From Kribbella caucasensis (GTDB taxonomy: Bacteria; Actinomycetota; Actinomycetes; Propionibacteriales; Kribbellaceae): a stretch of DNA of 64,000 bases. This document shows positions 1-8,286 of this stretch, in pieces (position 1 is the first letter of the stretch; each line of letters starts with the position of its first letter). The notes beneath the pieces are model-generated. The model did not search any database. It was not told where the DNA came from and saw nothing but the letters and a program-made list of their open reading frames with translations. The translations under genes were made by a program, and so were the position numbers. The stretch lies in the NCBI RefSeq assembly GCF_004361855.1, contig NZ_SNWQ01000010.1, positions 186,001-250,000 of the forward strand, written 5' to 3'.

Positions 1-90
1 CCAGCCGCTTCCTCTCTGACAGTGGACCTGAGTCACCAACAGGCAGCTGAGTTAGTAGCAGCGCGGCTCTGTCGCGCCGATGATGAATGA
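1..90 (+). other. 3' end of an ORF entering from the left edge
   Basis: The first frame is open from base 1 to a TGA at 88-90 and gives about 29 residues ending in ARLCRADDE. No family can be recognised from so short a tail, and it may be a chance open frame. Confidence 0.2.
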
Positions 91-544
91 GCGATCCCCA
101 GCTGCTTGAGGATGGCAACGATCTGGCAACCGGATCCACCGGTCGTCAACCCGGCGGCCTTCGCTGCCCGCGATACCTACGACCTCAGACCGAGCTCTTG
201 AGCCTCGCGGAGGAAGATGTCAGCGCCGGTCGGCCCGATGCTCGCCGCCTGCTCGATGTTTGACATCAGGGCCCCGCGGAAACCGGAGATCCGGTGGCCG
301 GCGTGCTGGCTCGAACGTCTGAAGGGTTCGTCGAGCCAGCCCCGGCCGCCCCGGGGCGGCGATCCGGACAGCAACATCCAGTCGACGACCGGCAACGGTC
401 GAAGCGGGTCGTTCGTCGGTCGGGTGGTAGGCAAAGAATCGACCGCCGGAGCCGAAGGAGCGCGCGGAGCCGCAGAGGCAGAAGCCCACAAGCTGATCTC
501 GGGGCGTCGCGCCTCGACGTCGTGGATACACCTTAGGAGGAGCG
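91..544. other. Intergenic region, no gene recognised
   Basis: Several overlapping open frames exist on both strands, as expected at this GC content, but none has a credible ribosome binding site or recognisable motif. A GC palindrome (CCGCCCCGGGGCGG) lies near 350. The only clear signal is the ribosome binding site TTAGGAGGA just before the hemerythrin gene at 545. Confidence 0.5.
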
Positions 545-1120
545 ATGGCGACCATGCCGTCGGCCGCCCAGGACGATCTGGTCGGTGTGATCACGAAGGA
601 TCACCGTGAGATCGAGCTGATCCTGGCCCAGCTGCAGTTGGGCGAAGGTACGCCGCAGCATCGGCGGGACCTGGCCGATCACCTGACGACCGAGCTGGTT
701 CGTCACGCGGTGGCCGAGGAGATGTACATGTACCCGGCGGCACGCAGAGTGCTTGCCGATGGCGACGACGTTGCCGATCGGGCGATTGCTGAGCACGCTG
801 AGGTCGAGCACATCCTCAAGGATCTCGAAGGCGTCGATGCTACGGATCGACAGTTCGATGACCTGGTCGGCAGGGTGATCGCGGAAGTCAGGCACCACGT
901 GGTGGACGAGGAGCAGCAGGTGCTCATTCCATTACGGGAGGCCTGCGGCGCCGAGGGACTGCAGGAGTTGGGACGTATGGTCGTCAGAGCGAAGGAGTCC
1001 GCTCCGACCCGACCGCATCCGTCGGCACCGGACAAACCACCGGCCAATCTCATCCTCGGACCAGGCGTGGGCATGATCGACAGGCTCAGAGACGCTCTCA
1101 CCGGCCGGGACCGGTGCTGA
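545..1120 (+). CDS. Hemerythrin-like HHE domain protein
   Basis: A 191-residue protein with the HHE cation-binding four-helix fold that holds a non-haem di-iron centre. Candidate ligands are His20 (DHREIE), His54 and Glu58 (HAVAEE), His84/His89, and His117/His118 with Glu122 (HHVVDEE), spaced as in the family. The last 50 residues are Pro/Ala-rich and probably disordered. The start is fixed by TTAGGAGGA six bases upstream. No signal peptide is visible, so it should be cytosolic. In actinobacteria this family is linked to oxygen, NO or peroxide sensing and detoxification, but nothing here shows which ligand it handles. It is monocistronic; the next gene faces it on the other strand. Confidence 0.9.
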   Translation: MATMPSAAQDDLVGVITKDHREIELILAQLQLGEGTPQHRRDLADHLTTELVRHAVAEEMYMYPAARRVLADGDDVADRAIAEHAEVEHILKDLEGVDATDRQFDDLVGRVIAEVRHHVVDEEQQVLIPLREACGAEGLQELGRMVVRAKESAPTRPHPSAPDKPPANLILGPGVGMIDRLRDALTGRDRC

Positions 1121-1336
1121 CGCGGAACCAGTCCGCGACAGGGCGTCGTACGGGATCGTGGGACCTTACTTGGGATCCGGCATCGGCTCGACCGGATCGG
1201 GCGGTGGTGGTTCGAGCGGACCTGGCGGGCCTGGAGGTGTCGGTGGATCCGGTGGTGTCGGGGGGTGTGGGGTGACTGGTGGTTCGGGCGGGTCGGTGAT
1301 CGTGGCTTGCGCTGGACCCAGCATGGTGAAGTCCCT

Positions 1337-1825
1337 TCAGACTGGTTGCGATGGTGTGCTGTCTGCGGGCGTCGTTGGGCTGGTCTTGGCTTGGCGGCGA
1401 CGGCCGAGGGCCAGGCCGAGGAGGATCATGCCGGCGCCGAGGGCTAGGTGGAGCCAGTTGTCGGCGGTGTTGACCGGGACGAAGTTGGCGCTGCTGTCCA
1501 GGTCGATGACCAGGCCGTAAATCCACAGCGCGAGGTAGACGAGGCCGCCTCCGATGAGGAAGAGGTAGGCGCTGGACGCCGTACGAGCCATGGCGAGACC
1601 CACCACACCTAAGAGCAGATGGACGATGTTGTGCAGGATGGAGACCTGGAACAACCCGAGCAACATCGTGTCGGTCTCGTGGCCGGCGACGGTCAGGTCG
1701 TCGAGGTTCGTGGTGATGCCGGGGACAAAGCCCAGGACACCGACGACAAGGAAGGCGATTGATACGACGACGGCAGCCTTCTGGATCGGTGTAGCGGCCC
1801 CGGTCCGTGTGTTCATGTGGGACAT
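1337..1825 (-). CDS. DUF4383 family integral membrane protein
   Basis: A 162-residue protein with about four hydrophobic segments (near residues 17-37, 60-80, 85-107 and 124-141). It shows the DUF4383 pattern: an N-terminal helix followed by FVPGITT, then the HNIVHLLLGVVGL and NWLHLALGAGMI segments with conserved histidines. The C-terminus is a short basic, Thr/Pro-rich tail. It lies convergent to the hemerythrin gene. Its start is MSHMNT, with GGAGATCCTCACC upstream; MNTRTG three codons later is an alternative. The function of the family is unknown; in actinobacteria these small membrane proteins often sit near stress genes. Confidence 0.8.
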   Translation of the reverse strand: MSHMNTRTGAATPIQKAAVVVSIAFLVVGVLGFVPGITTNLDDLTVAGHETDTMLLGLFQVSILHNIVHLLLGVVGLAMARTASSAYLFLIGGGLVYLALWIYGLVIDLDSSANFVPVNTADNWLHLALGAGMILLGLALGRRRQAKTSPTTPADSTPSQPV

Positions 1826-2339
1826 GGTGAGGATCTCCTGCCCTTTGTGCTCGGGAAGGGGATGGCCAGTGCCCTGCGGTCTGTGCGTTCAGCCTGGCAC
1901 TGATCATCCTCGTTCCGTCCACGCTCCTGAGCGGATGCGAAGAGACGAATATTCGGTACCCAGTTCCACTTCGTCCTAACGTGACTGTCAGTGATGGCAG
2001 CACGGGGGCGAGGGCGACTCTGAATGAGTTGCTGGGCATGGAGGCGCTTGCCGCGAGCGGTGCTCGGGATCGGCATCGACTCATCGATCGGCGTCTACGT
2101 CATCCAGACGGCCCGGCAGCGGGCACCTCGGCGGTCAGGCCCACTCAACGTCTGAGCCGCGCTGGCCGGGCAGCCGCTCTGCGGGTTTGTGGGTCTCGTG
2201 CAGGCCCCCGATTGAGTTGCTTCGGCGCCGTTGGCGAATGAGCGCCGCCCGCCGCGCGAACGAGGATGGGTAGCTCTACCGATGCGGGCTCTGTAGCCGC
2301 CAGGGGAGCGTGGCACCACTGAACGAAGGAGTGGTTGCC
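1826..2339. other. Intergenic region, no gene recognised
   Basis: About 500 bases between divergent genes. Open frames are present on both strands but have no motif or ribosome binding site. The 14-base string CTCAACGTCTGAGC at 2144-2157 also occurs in the dispersed repeat near 61123, so this may hold a small repeat remnant. Confidence 0.4.
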
Positions 2340-3161
2340 ATGACACGTACGGACGTACCCACCATCACGCGGGTGGTTTCCCGCGACGGCACCGAGATCG
2401 CCTACTGGACGAGCGGTGACGGGCCGCCGCTCGTGCTGGTGCACGGCACGACGGCCGACCACACTCGCTGGGCGCCCGTGTTGAAGTATCTGGAGCCGCA
2501 CGTCACGGTGCACACCATGGACCGCCGCGGCCGAGGTGGCAGCGGCGACGCGGCCGAGTACGACGGGGTGCGCGAGTTCGAGGACGTCGCCGCCGTGGTG
2601 GACGCCGTGGCCGAGACCTCCGGTTCGGCGGTCGACCTGCTCGGCCACTCGTACGGTGGGTTCTGCGCGTTCGGCGCGGCGACGCTGACCTCGAACATCC
2701 ACAAGCTGGTGCTGTACGAGGGCTGGCCCGCCCCGAACCCTGCCGCGTTGGCCATCCCGCCGGAGCTTGAGGAGCGGATGGACGCGTTGCTGGCCGAGGG
2801 CGAGCGCGAGCGCGTGCTGGAGGTGTTCTTCCGCGAGATCGTGCGAATGCCCGACCACGAGTTCGAGCGGTATCGCGCCCTGCCCGCCTGGCAGGCACGC
2901 ATCGCCGCGGCGCACACGATCACCCGTGAGGACCAGGCGCATGGCGCGCGAGCCTTCGATCCCGAGGAGGCGAAGAAGATCACGGTGCCGGTGCTGCTCA
3001 TGGTCGGCGGCGACAGCCCGCCCGCGATGCAGGCCGACTACGAGACCGTCGCCTCTGCCCTTCCGGATGCGCGGGTCACCGTCATGGACGGCCAGCAGCA
3101 CATCGCGATCGACCTGATTCCGGAGGAGTTCGCGCGCCGCGTACTCACCTTCCTGCGCTGA
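2340..3161 (+). CDS. Alpha/beta hydrolase
   Basis: A 273-residue alpha/beta-hydrolase. The oxyanion HG motif is at residues 35-36 (LVLVHGTT) and the nucleophile elbow GHSYGG has Ser104. The acid is probably the Asp in the late GGDSPPAM strand and the base the His in GQQHIAID. No signal peptide or lid insertion is obvious. The start is MTRTDV at 2340 because AAGGAG lies eight bases upstream; an in-frame ATG 30 bases earlier lacks this. The substrate is unknown. The nitrilase gene follows 145 bases downstream in the same direction, which may hint at a shared catabolic role. Confidence 0.88.
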   Translation: MTRTDVPTITRVVSRDGTEIAYWTSGDGPPLVLVHGTTADHTRWAPVLKYLEPHVTVHTMDRRGRGGSGDAAEYDGVREFEDVAAVVDAVAETSGSAVDLLGHSYGGFCAFGAATLTSNIHKLVLYEGWPAPNPAALAIPPELEERMDALLAEGERERVLEVFFREIVRMPDHEFERYRALPAWQARIAAAHTITREDQAHGARAFDPEEAKKITVPVLLMVGGDSPPAMQADYETVASALPDARVTVMDGQQHIAIDLIPEEFARRVLTFLR

Positions 3162-3306
3162 GACACCGCGCATCCTCTTCACGAGTAGGCGACGACGCCG
3201 ACAATCGATCCGGCGCGCCGCGAGCGGTCCCGAGCAGCCGATGATCGGCTGTGATGCGCACCTGCCCGCGCCGTTCGGCGTATCGTCGAGATCGGAGGGG
3301 GGCGAG

Positions 3307-4263
3307 ATGGCGACGTTGACGGTGGCGGCGGTGCAGGCGAGCTACGTTCTGATGGATCGCATGGCGACGCTCGCCAAGGTAGAGGAGTTGCTGGTCGACC
3401 CCGCGGTACGGGCGGCCGACCTGGTCGTGTTTCCGGAGGCATTTGTGCCCGGTACGCCGATCTGGATCGACGGACCGCCGATCTGGGACGGTGACGAGCA
3501 GTGGTTCGCGATGCTCGCCGATCAGGCCGTGGTCGTACCGAGTGAGGCCACTGATCGGCTCGGGGCGGCCGCCCGGGACGCGGGCGTGTATCTGGTCATC
3601 GGGATCAACGAGCGCGAGCCGACCGGGAGCACGATCTACAACACGTTGCTGTACTTCGATGCCAGTGGCAACCTCCTCGGCAAGCACCGCAAGCTGATGC
3701 CGACCGGCTCGGAGCGCACCGTGTGGGGAATGGGCGACGGCTCGATGCTCGACACCTACCCGACACCCTTCGGGCGCATCGGTGGGCTGATCTGCTGGGA
3801 GAACTACATGCCGTTGGCTCGGTTCTACTTGTACTCCCAAGGTGTCGACATCTGGGTGGCCCCAACGCTGGCGAGAGGTGACGGCTGGGTCGCGACCATG
3901 CGACACATAGCCCGGGAGGGCCGCTGCTACGTCATCGGTGTGAATCCGTGCCTGCGCGTCGACCAGATCCCGGCAGACTTCCCCGACCGGGAGCGAGTGT
4001 GGCGAACCGATCCGGACGACCCCGACTGGGTGGAACCCGGCAACACGGTGATCGTCGGCACGAACGGGGAGATCTTAGCCGGACCGGCCCGGCACGCCGA
4101 GACCATCCTGGTTGCCGAACTGGATCTCACGAAGGTGCTTTCGGCGCGGCGGCTGTTCGACCCGGTTGGCCACTACAACCGGCCCGACGTGTTCCGGCTC
4201 GCCGTCGACACCGCACCACGGCCGGTCGTCACCCCACTGCGCAACAACCTCGACGACGGCTGA
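3307..4263 (+). CDS. Nitrilase / carbon-nitrogen hydrolase
   Basis: A 318-residue nitrilase-superfamily enzyme with the full E-K-C triad: Glu44 (FPEAF), Lys129 (HRKLMPT) and Cys163 (CWENYMPL). The sequence after the cysteine (WENY) and the length match true nitrilases and cyanide dihydratases rather than amidases, so the expected reaction is nitrile to carboxylic acid plus ammonia. The protein is cytosolic. The start at 3307 follows GGAGGGG; an upstream in-frame ATG at 3241 would add a tail of low similarity. A decayed insertion sequence lies immediately downstream. Confidence 0.9.
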   Translation: MATLTVAAVQASYVLMDRMATLAKVEELLVDPAVRAADLVVFPEAFVPGTPIWIDGPPIWDGDEQWFAMLADQAVVVPSEATDRLGAAARDAGVYLVIGINEREPTGSTIYNTLLYFDASGNLLGKHRKLMPTGSERTVWGMGDGSMLDTYPTPFGRIGGLICWENYMPLARFYLYSQGVDIWVAPTLARGDGWVATMRHIAREGRCYVIGVNPCLRVDQIPADFPDRERVWRTDPDDPDWVEPGNTVIVGTNGEILAGPARHAETILVAELDLTKVLSARRLFDPVGHYNRPDVFRLAVDTAPRPVVTPLRNNLDDG

Positions 4264-4364
4264 GCAGCCGCGATCCACGCTGTCACACCGGGTGGGCAAA
4301 GCCCCCGGGCAGATCGCCCGACCGAGTCAGGTTGCAACGCAACGCAACATCGTTGAATCGGTTA

Positions 4365-4682
4365 CGTCCGGAGTACTGCCGTTGCACGCCCACGGTGCGC
4401 CGGCCCTTCTTGGCGTCACCGGTCTCGTCGAAACACCGGCGTCACCAGATCCGGCTCCATCCCATCAGCCAGATTCTCCACCGCGTAGGCGGCAACCTCG
4501 GCCCGGACCGTCTCGTGGTCCCAGCTCGCCCGACCCAGCAGGTGCTGTATCCGGTCCGGGGAGCCATGGCCGGCATGCTCGGCCAGGCTCCAGCAGTTCT
4601 CGCGTCACACAGCCACGCCGATCCCAGATCCCTTACCAGGAAAGCGAATCAGCCAAGGCAACGATCCACGGCTGTAGTACTG
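4365..4682 (-). pseudogene. Decayed IS701-family transposase with one element end
   Basis: On the minus strand, 4602-4367 encodes an N-terminal portion typical of IS701 transposases: NCWSLAEHAGHG, QHLLGRASWD, then after a frameshift near 4430 the catalytic DETGDAKKG and VGVQRQYSG. The frame ends there; the rest of the transposase is gone. Upstream, at 4662-4680, lies TACTACAGCCGTGGATCGT (read on the minus strand), the same end sequence as at 6066 and 45342. Part of the 5' coding region between this end and 4602 is also missing. The element is non-functional. Confidence 0.75.
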
Positions 4683-4769
4683 GGCGGCCCAGGCGCAGTG
4701 CCTGGGCCAGGGCAATTCTCAGAAGCCGTGCTTGTGCCCATCGTCACGACGCTCGCTCACACGAAGCCG

Positions 4770-5375
4770 TCATCCCGCCGCCGCGCCGACCATCGCCTCC
4801 ATGAGATCGGCAGCCTCTTCGCTCGTGAGCGATCCCTCCCGGACGAGCGAGTGCCATGTCACGAACGAGATCGCGTGGCCGACGGCGGCCGCCGTGCGCA
4901 CGCGCACCCGACCTCGCTCGCGGCGTCCCGTCATCAGTGAACGAGCGACGTGGCGGAAGTATCCGACGAACGCCTCGCGGGCCGCCGGCGGGACAGCATC
5001 GATATCGCGGATGCCTACCGAGAGCATCGCCTCCGTTTCCTCGTACCACCGATACAGTTCGCGCACCGCGACGCGCAAGCGCTCGTTGGGTGAGGCGATG
5101 CCGACCCACGACGTCGGGTCGGGCATGGGGTGCCGCTCGTAGTAGTGGGCGTTGCACGCCTCGAACAGCACCTGGAGATCGGGGAAGTGGTTGTACACCG
5201 TGGCACGCTGCACGCCCGCGCGCTCGGCGATGGCCTTGATGGTCGTCTGCGCGGGGCCGAGCGTTTCGTGGAGCTCGACCGTCGCTTCAACGATTCGTTG
5301 CCGGGTCTCGGCTTCGGTGAGCGCACGCTTCGTCTTCCGGTATGGGCGTGGCGACGCTATGTTCGCTGAACACAT
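4770..5375 (-). CDS. TetR/AcrR family regulator, divergent from cupin gene
   Basis: A 201-residue TetR-type repressor. The N-terminal helix-turn-helix covers about residues 25-70 (TTIKAIAERAGVQRATVYNHF). The rest is the variable ligand-binding domain. The proposed start ATG (5375-5373) lies inside one copy of a 14-base repeat whose second copy is just before the cupin gene, so the protein probably controls itself and the cupin. A start a few codons later cannot be excluded because no good ribosome binding site precedes 5375. The ligand is unknown. Confidence 0.85.
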   Translation of the reverse strand: MCSANIASPRPYRKTKRALTEAETRQRIVEATVELHETLGPAQTTIKAIAERAGVQRATVYNHFPDLQVLFEACNAHYYERHPMPDPTSWVGIASPNERLRVAVRELYRWYEETEAMLSVGIRDIDAVPPAAREAFVGYFRHVARSLMTGRRERGRVRVRTAAAVGHAISFVTWHSLVREGSLTSEEAADLMEAMVGAAAG

Positions 5376-5436
5376 ATGTTAGCCAATCTTGACAGGGCGC
5401 TTCGCTGCTGCTTCATTGTACGCATGTGTCAGCCAA
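5373..5436 (+). promoter_or_regulatory. Divergent control region with duplicated operator and promoter
   Basis: Two near-identical direct repeats, CATATGTTAGCCAA (5373-5386) and CATGTGTCAGCCAA (5423-5436), start exactly 50 bases apart. Between them is TTGACA (5389-5394), 17 bases before TTCATT (5412-5417), a plausible promoter for the cupin gene. The layout fits a TetR repressor binding on both sides of the promoter. Confidence 0.6.
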
Positions 5437-5449
5437 ATGGAGGTGCGGC

Positions 5450-5971
5450 ATGAGTGCAGGGACTGTAGCGGCCACGACCGTCAAGGTTGTCCAGCCCGGT
5501 GAAGGTCGGCGCGGCGGATTGATGCCCGGCGTCGGGGTGATCTTCAAGATCGACGGTGTCGACTCCGGTGGCGCCCTCGCCGTCGTCGAACACCCCTTCG
5601 AGGTCGGCGGACTCGTCCCGCCCCACGTCCACCACCGCGAGGATGAGATCTCCATCGTGCTCGAGGGCGAGATCGGCTTCCGGTCCGAGGACAAGGAGAT
5701 CGTGCTCGGCCCGGGCGGATACATCGTGAAGCCGCGCGGCGAGGTCCACGCGATGTGGAACGCCGGGCCGACGCCGGCGCGCATGATCGAGATCATCTCG
5801 CCTGCCGGACTCGAAGAGCTCTTCCGGACGGTCGTCGGCCTGACCGAGCGCGGCGAAGCAGAGATGTCGAAGATCGTCGAGCTCGCGAACCGCTACGAGG
5901 TCCCAATCGCGGAACCCGAATGGTTCGCGGACGTCATCCAGCGCTACCAGCTCTCCATGCCGACGCCTTAG
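5450..5971 (+). CDS. Cupin-domain protein (quercetinase-like fold)
   Basis: A 173-residue single-domain cupin. Motif 1 gives metal ligands His59, His61 and Glu66 (PPHVHHREDE) and motif 2 gives His100 (PRGEVHAMWN). This arrangement binds Fe, Mn or Ni in small dioxygenases and isomerases. The C-terminal 60 residues form a helical extension. Start 5450 has GGAGGTG four bases upstream; an in-frame ATG at 5426 overlaps the operator and is unlikely. It is expressed divergently from the TetR gene and ends in a strong terminator. The reaction cannot be assigned from sequence alone. Confidence 0.85.
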   Translation: MSAGTVAATTVKVVQPGEGRRGGLMPGVGVIFKIDGVDSGGALAVVEHPFEVGGLVPPHVHHREDEISIVLEGEIGFRSEDKEIVLGPGGYIVKPRGEVHAMWNAGPTPARMIEIISPAGLEELFRTVVGLTERGEAEMSKIVELANRYEVPIAEPEWFADVIQRYQLSMPTP

Positions 5972-5975
5972 TCCG

Positions 5976-6004
5976 GGGCCGCCTGGACGCAAGCCAGGCG
6001 GCCC
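5976..6004 (+). terminator. Hairpin terminator of the cupin gene
   Basis: GGGCCGCCTGG (5976-5986) pairs perfectly with CCAGGCGGCCC (5994-6004) over a 7-base loop, five bases after the cupin stop codon. No T-run follows, as is usual at this GC content. Confidence 0.7.
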
Positions 6005-6040
6005 ACACCCGTTCGCGATGGACTACCTGCTCGACAGGAA

Positions 6041-6066
6041 CACGATCACGATCTACGGCTGTAGTA
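6041..6066 (-). mobile_element. Solo IS701-type element end
   Basis: CGATCTACGGCTGTAGTA ends at 6066, directly followed by CTAG. The same end occurs at 45325-45342 and, with small changes, at 4663-4680. No transposase remains beside it. IS701-family elements are known to duplicate a 4-bp YTAR-like target, and CTAG fits that. Confidence 0.65.
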
Positions 6067-6141
6067 CTAGGGACATGAACCCCCACGTGTCCGACGAGGG
6101 ACACGCACCTTAAACAACACGCCTCAACCTCAACGTCTGAG
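6067..6141. repeat. Dispersed palindromic repeat, copy R1 (half-palindrome)
   Basis: CTAGGGACATGAACCC is the right half of a palindrome that is complete at 61050-61077. A second hairpin follows, with arms CGTGTCC (6086-6092) and GGACACG (6099-6105), and then a tail with CTCAACGTCTGAG. The left half of the palindrome is replaced by the IS701-type end. Bases 6142-6422 hold no recognisable gene. Confidence 0.7.
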
Positions 6142-6422
6142 CCCGTGGGAGCGGCTATCTCGAACCCCGAATCCGCTGATTTCCGATCTGGATTGATCGC
6201 CGATTGTGGTTAGTTCGCGAAATGCCTTGTAGCCTCTGGGTTTTGCCAGATCCCGATGTGCGTCTGTCGTCATGGTTTGGCGGCAGGGCGCGCTGGTTGA
6301 GGTGCGTAAACGGGTGAGCGGTCCCGAGGCACAGATACAACTCCCTTGGGGTGCAGGTGGAGACGTTCAGGTCGGTGGCTGGTGTGCAACTTGGGCTACG
6401 TTGTGTGACGGGCATGGGGCGT

Positions 6423-7106
6423 CTAGAGGGAAGCGCCGCCGCAGATTGTCAGGTGTTGGCCGGTGATCATGGCGCCGCTGTCGGTGAGGAGGAAGTGGGC
6501 GAGGGCGGCGACTTCTTCGGGGTGGATGAGGCGGCCGAGGGGTGGTACGACGGGTGGCGTCGCCGCTCGGGCCGGGTCGGCGAGCATGGCAGTGTCTGTC
6601 GGGCCGGGTTCGATGACGTTGACAGTGATTCGCCGGGGCACGAGTTCCGTTGCCCAGGATCGCGCCAGGGCGCGCAGGGCGGCCTTCGTCGCGGCGTACT
6701 GGCTCTTGCCGGCGACGCCGATGGCGGTCCTGCTGCCGATCAGCAGGATGCGACCGCCATCCGTCATCCTGCTGACGAGGCCGTTGGCGAGGCGGATCGC
6801 GGCGTCGACGTGGACGGCGTACATGCGGCTGCCGTCATCGGGATCGAGGTCGCCGAGCCGGCCGCTGACCTGGAAGCCGGCCGCGTGGATCAGGGCATGC
6901 ACGGATCCGATGTCGCCGACCGCGGTCGCGGTGCTGTCCGGCTGGGCGAGATCACAGTGCCGCCAGCTGAACCCGTCACCGTCGAAGTCCGGCCGCAGCC
7001 GGGACAGCCCGATCACGGTCCAGCCGTCCTGGAGCAGGCGTACCGCGACGGACCGCCCGATCCCGGAGCTGACACCGCTGACGACGGCTGTGCGGTCAGC
7101 CGGCAT
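6423..7106 (-). CDS. Short-chain dehydrogenase/reductase
   Basis: A 227-residue classical SDR. The nucleotide-binding glycine motif is SGVSSGIG (residues 10-17). The catalytic residues are Ser125 (IGSRTA), Tyr137 and Lys141 (YAATK). HAAG replaces the usual NNAG at about 74-77. It is the last gene of the nine-gene minus-strand operon and overlaps the sialidase-like gene by 11 bases, so the two are translationally coupled. It could oxidise a sugar-derived alcohol or acid in the four-carbon acid pathway proposed for this locus; the substrate is unproven. Confidence 0.88.
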   Translation of the reverse strand: MPADRTAVVSGVSSGIGRSVAVRLLQDGWTVIGLSRLRPDFDGDGFSWRHCDLAQPDSTATAVGDIGSVHALIHAAGFQVSGRLGDLDPDDGSRMYAVHVDAAIRLANGLVSRMTDGGRILLIGSRTAIGVAGKSQYAATKAALRALARSWATELVPRRITVNVIEPGPTDTAMLADPARAATPPVVPPLGRLIHPEEVAALAHFLLTDSGAMITGQHLTICGGASL

Positions 7107-8286
7107 TCAGATGTTCCTGGAGGATTGCGGCCGGAATGTGGAGGTAGCGGATCGCCCGGCGGTGATGGGTGAACGCGACATGGAGGTCGCCGCTGTCGTC
7201 GACCACGACCGAGGGATAGCTGAGTTCGCGGTTCAGGCCGTCGCGCGAGTTGTTCGACAGCGCATAGCCGTCGCCGTCCGCGAGCACCCGCCGGACTGGC
7301 CAGGACAGTCCGTCATCGCGGGAGACGGCGAGACTGAGCGGTGCCCGTGGTGCTCCCCAGAAGGCGGTTCGCTCGGTGGCATCCTCAACCTCGCGCACCC
7401 GCGGCTTCGAGCCTTCGACGATGCCGCTCTCGTCGATTTCGTCGTACAGCGAGACCCGGCGCGCGACCGCGTCGGCCCGGCTGCTGTCGTTGAACACGAT
7501 CGCGGTCAGTTCGCCGGGCAGGGCGATGGCCTGGATCGATGCGTTGTTGTTCGGGAGCTCGGTCGGCCGTGGCGGTTCCCACGTGATGCCGTCTGTCGAG
7601 GTACTGCGGTAGATGTTGTCGGCCCAGCGGCTCCGGAAGTACGCCGTGAGTCGCTCACCCGGCACGATGTTCATGTGCACGCATCCGGTGGAATCCGGCA
7701 CGGGCACCTCCTGCCACGACGCGCCTTGATCGTCGGAGAACCACACGCTGCTGGTGTCCCGATCGCCTGCCCACTTGTGGCCTTCGATCCGCACGCAGGC
7801 GAACGTCGGCAGCAGCCATCGCCCGCTCGAGAGGACCACGATCGGCTGGCGAACGAAGACACCGCCGTCCGGTGAGTTGAGCAGTTCCCGGATCGGTCCC
7901 CAGGTCACACCGTTGTCGGCGGAGACTCGCGCCCGGACCACCGCGGTGTCCTGGTCGCCGGCGTGCTGCGCGGTGTAGAGCAACCAGAGTTCGCCGGTGG
8001 GCGCGGGGAACAGCACGGGGTTCTGCTCCGAGCGGGTGTCGTCGTCGCTGAGTCGCACTGGCTTGCTCCACGCCCCGCCCGGCGCCAGCCGTGAGAACCA
8101 CACGCTGATGTCCGCGACGCCTTCTTGCGTCCCCCCGAACCACACGCATCCCAGATCACCACCAGGCAATAAGGCGAGCTGTGCCGCATGCGACTGAACG
8201 GTCTCGGTCGGCAGGAACGCCTCACCGAGCCCGTCCGCTCGCTCGCGTACGACGCCATCCGTGGCCAGCTGCTCGAGCGCACTCAT
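7096..8286 (-). CDS. Sialidase-like (BNR/Asp-box) beta-propeller hydrolase
   Basis: A 396-residue protein with repeated Asp-box motifs: SADNGVTWG (122-130), SDDQGASWQ, STDGITWE and SRDDGLSWP, the mark of six-bladed sialidase-type propellers. There is no signal peptide, so it probably acts in the cytoplasm on an imported substrate. It overlaps the aldolase gene by ATGA (8283-8286) and the SDR downstream. Similar proteins occur with HpcH/HpaI aldolases in catabolic clusters. A true sialidase role is unlikely, because no N-acetylneuraminate genes are present. Confidence 0.82.
   Translation of the reverse strand: MSALEQLATDGVVRERADGLGEAFLPTETVQSHAAQLALLPGGDLGCVWFGGTQEGVADISVWFSRLAPGGAWSKPVRLSDDDTRSEQNPVLFPAPTGELWLLYTAQHAGDQDTAVVRARVSADNGVTWGPIRELLNSPDGGVFVRQPIVVLSSGRWLLPTFACVRIEGHKWAGDRDTSSVWFSDDQGASWQEVPVPDSTGCVHMNIVPGERLTAYFRSRWADNIYRSTSTDGITWEPPRPTELPNNNASIQAIALPGELTAIVFNDSSRADAVARRVSLYDEIDESGIVEGSKPRVREVEDATERTAFWGAPRAPLSLAVSRDDGLSWPVRRVLADGDGYALSNNSRDGLNRELSYPSVVVDDSGDLHVAFTHHRRAIRYLHIPAAILQEHLNAG

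Noticed and set aside
7096-8286. N-acetylneuraminate (sialic acid) catabolism
   Set aside because: The propeller has Asp-boxes, but no NanA, NanK, NanE or sialic acid transporter is present, and the protein lacks a signal peptide.
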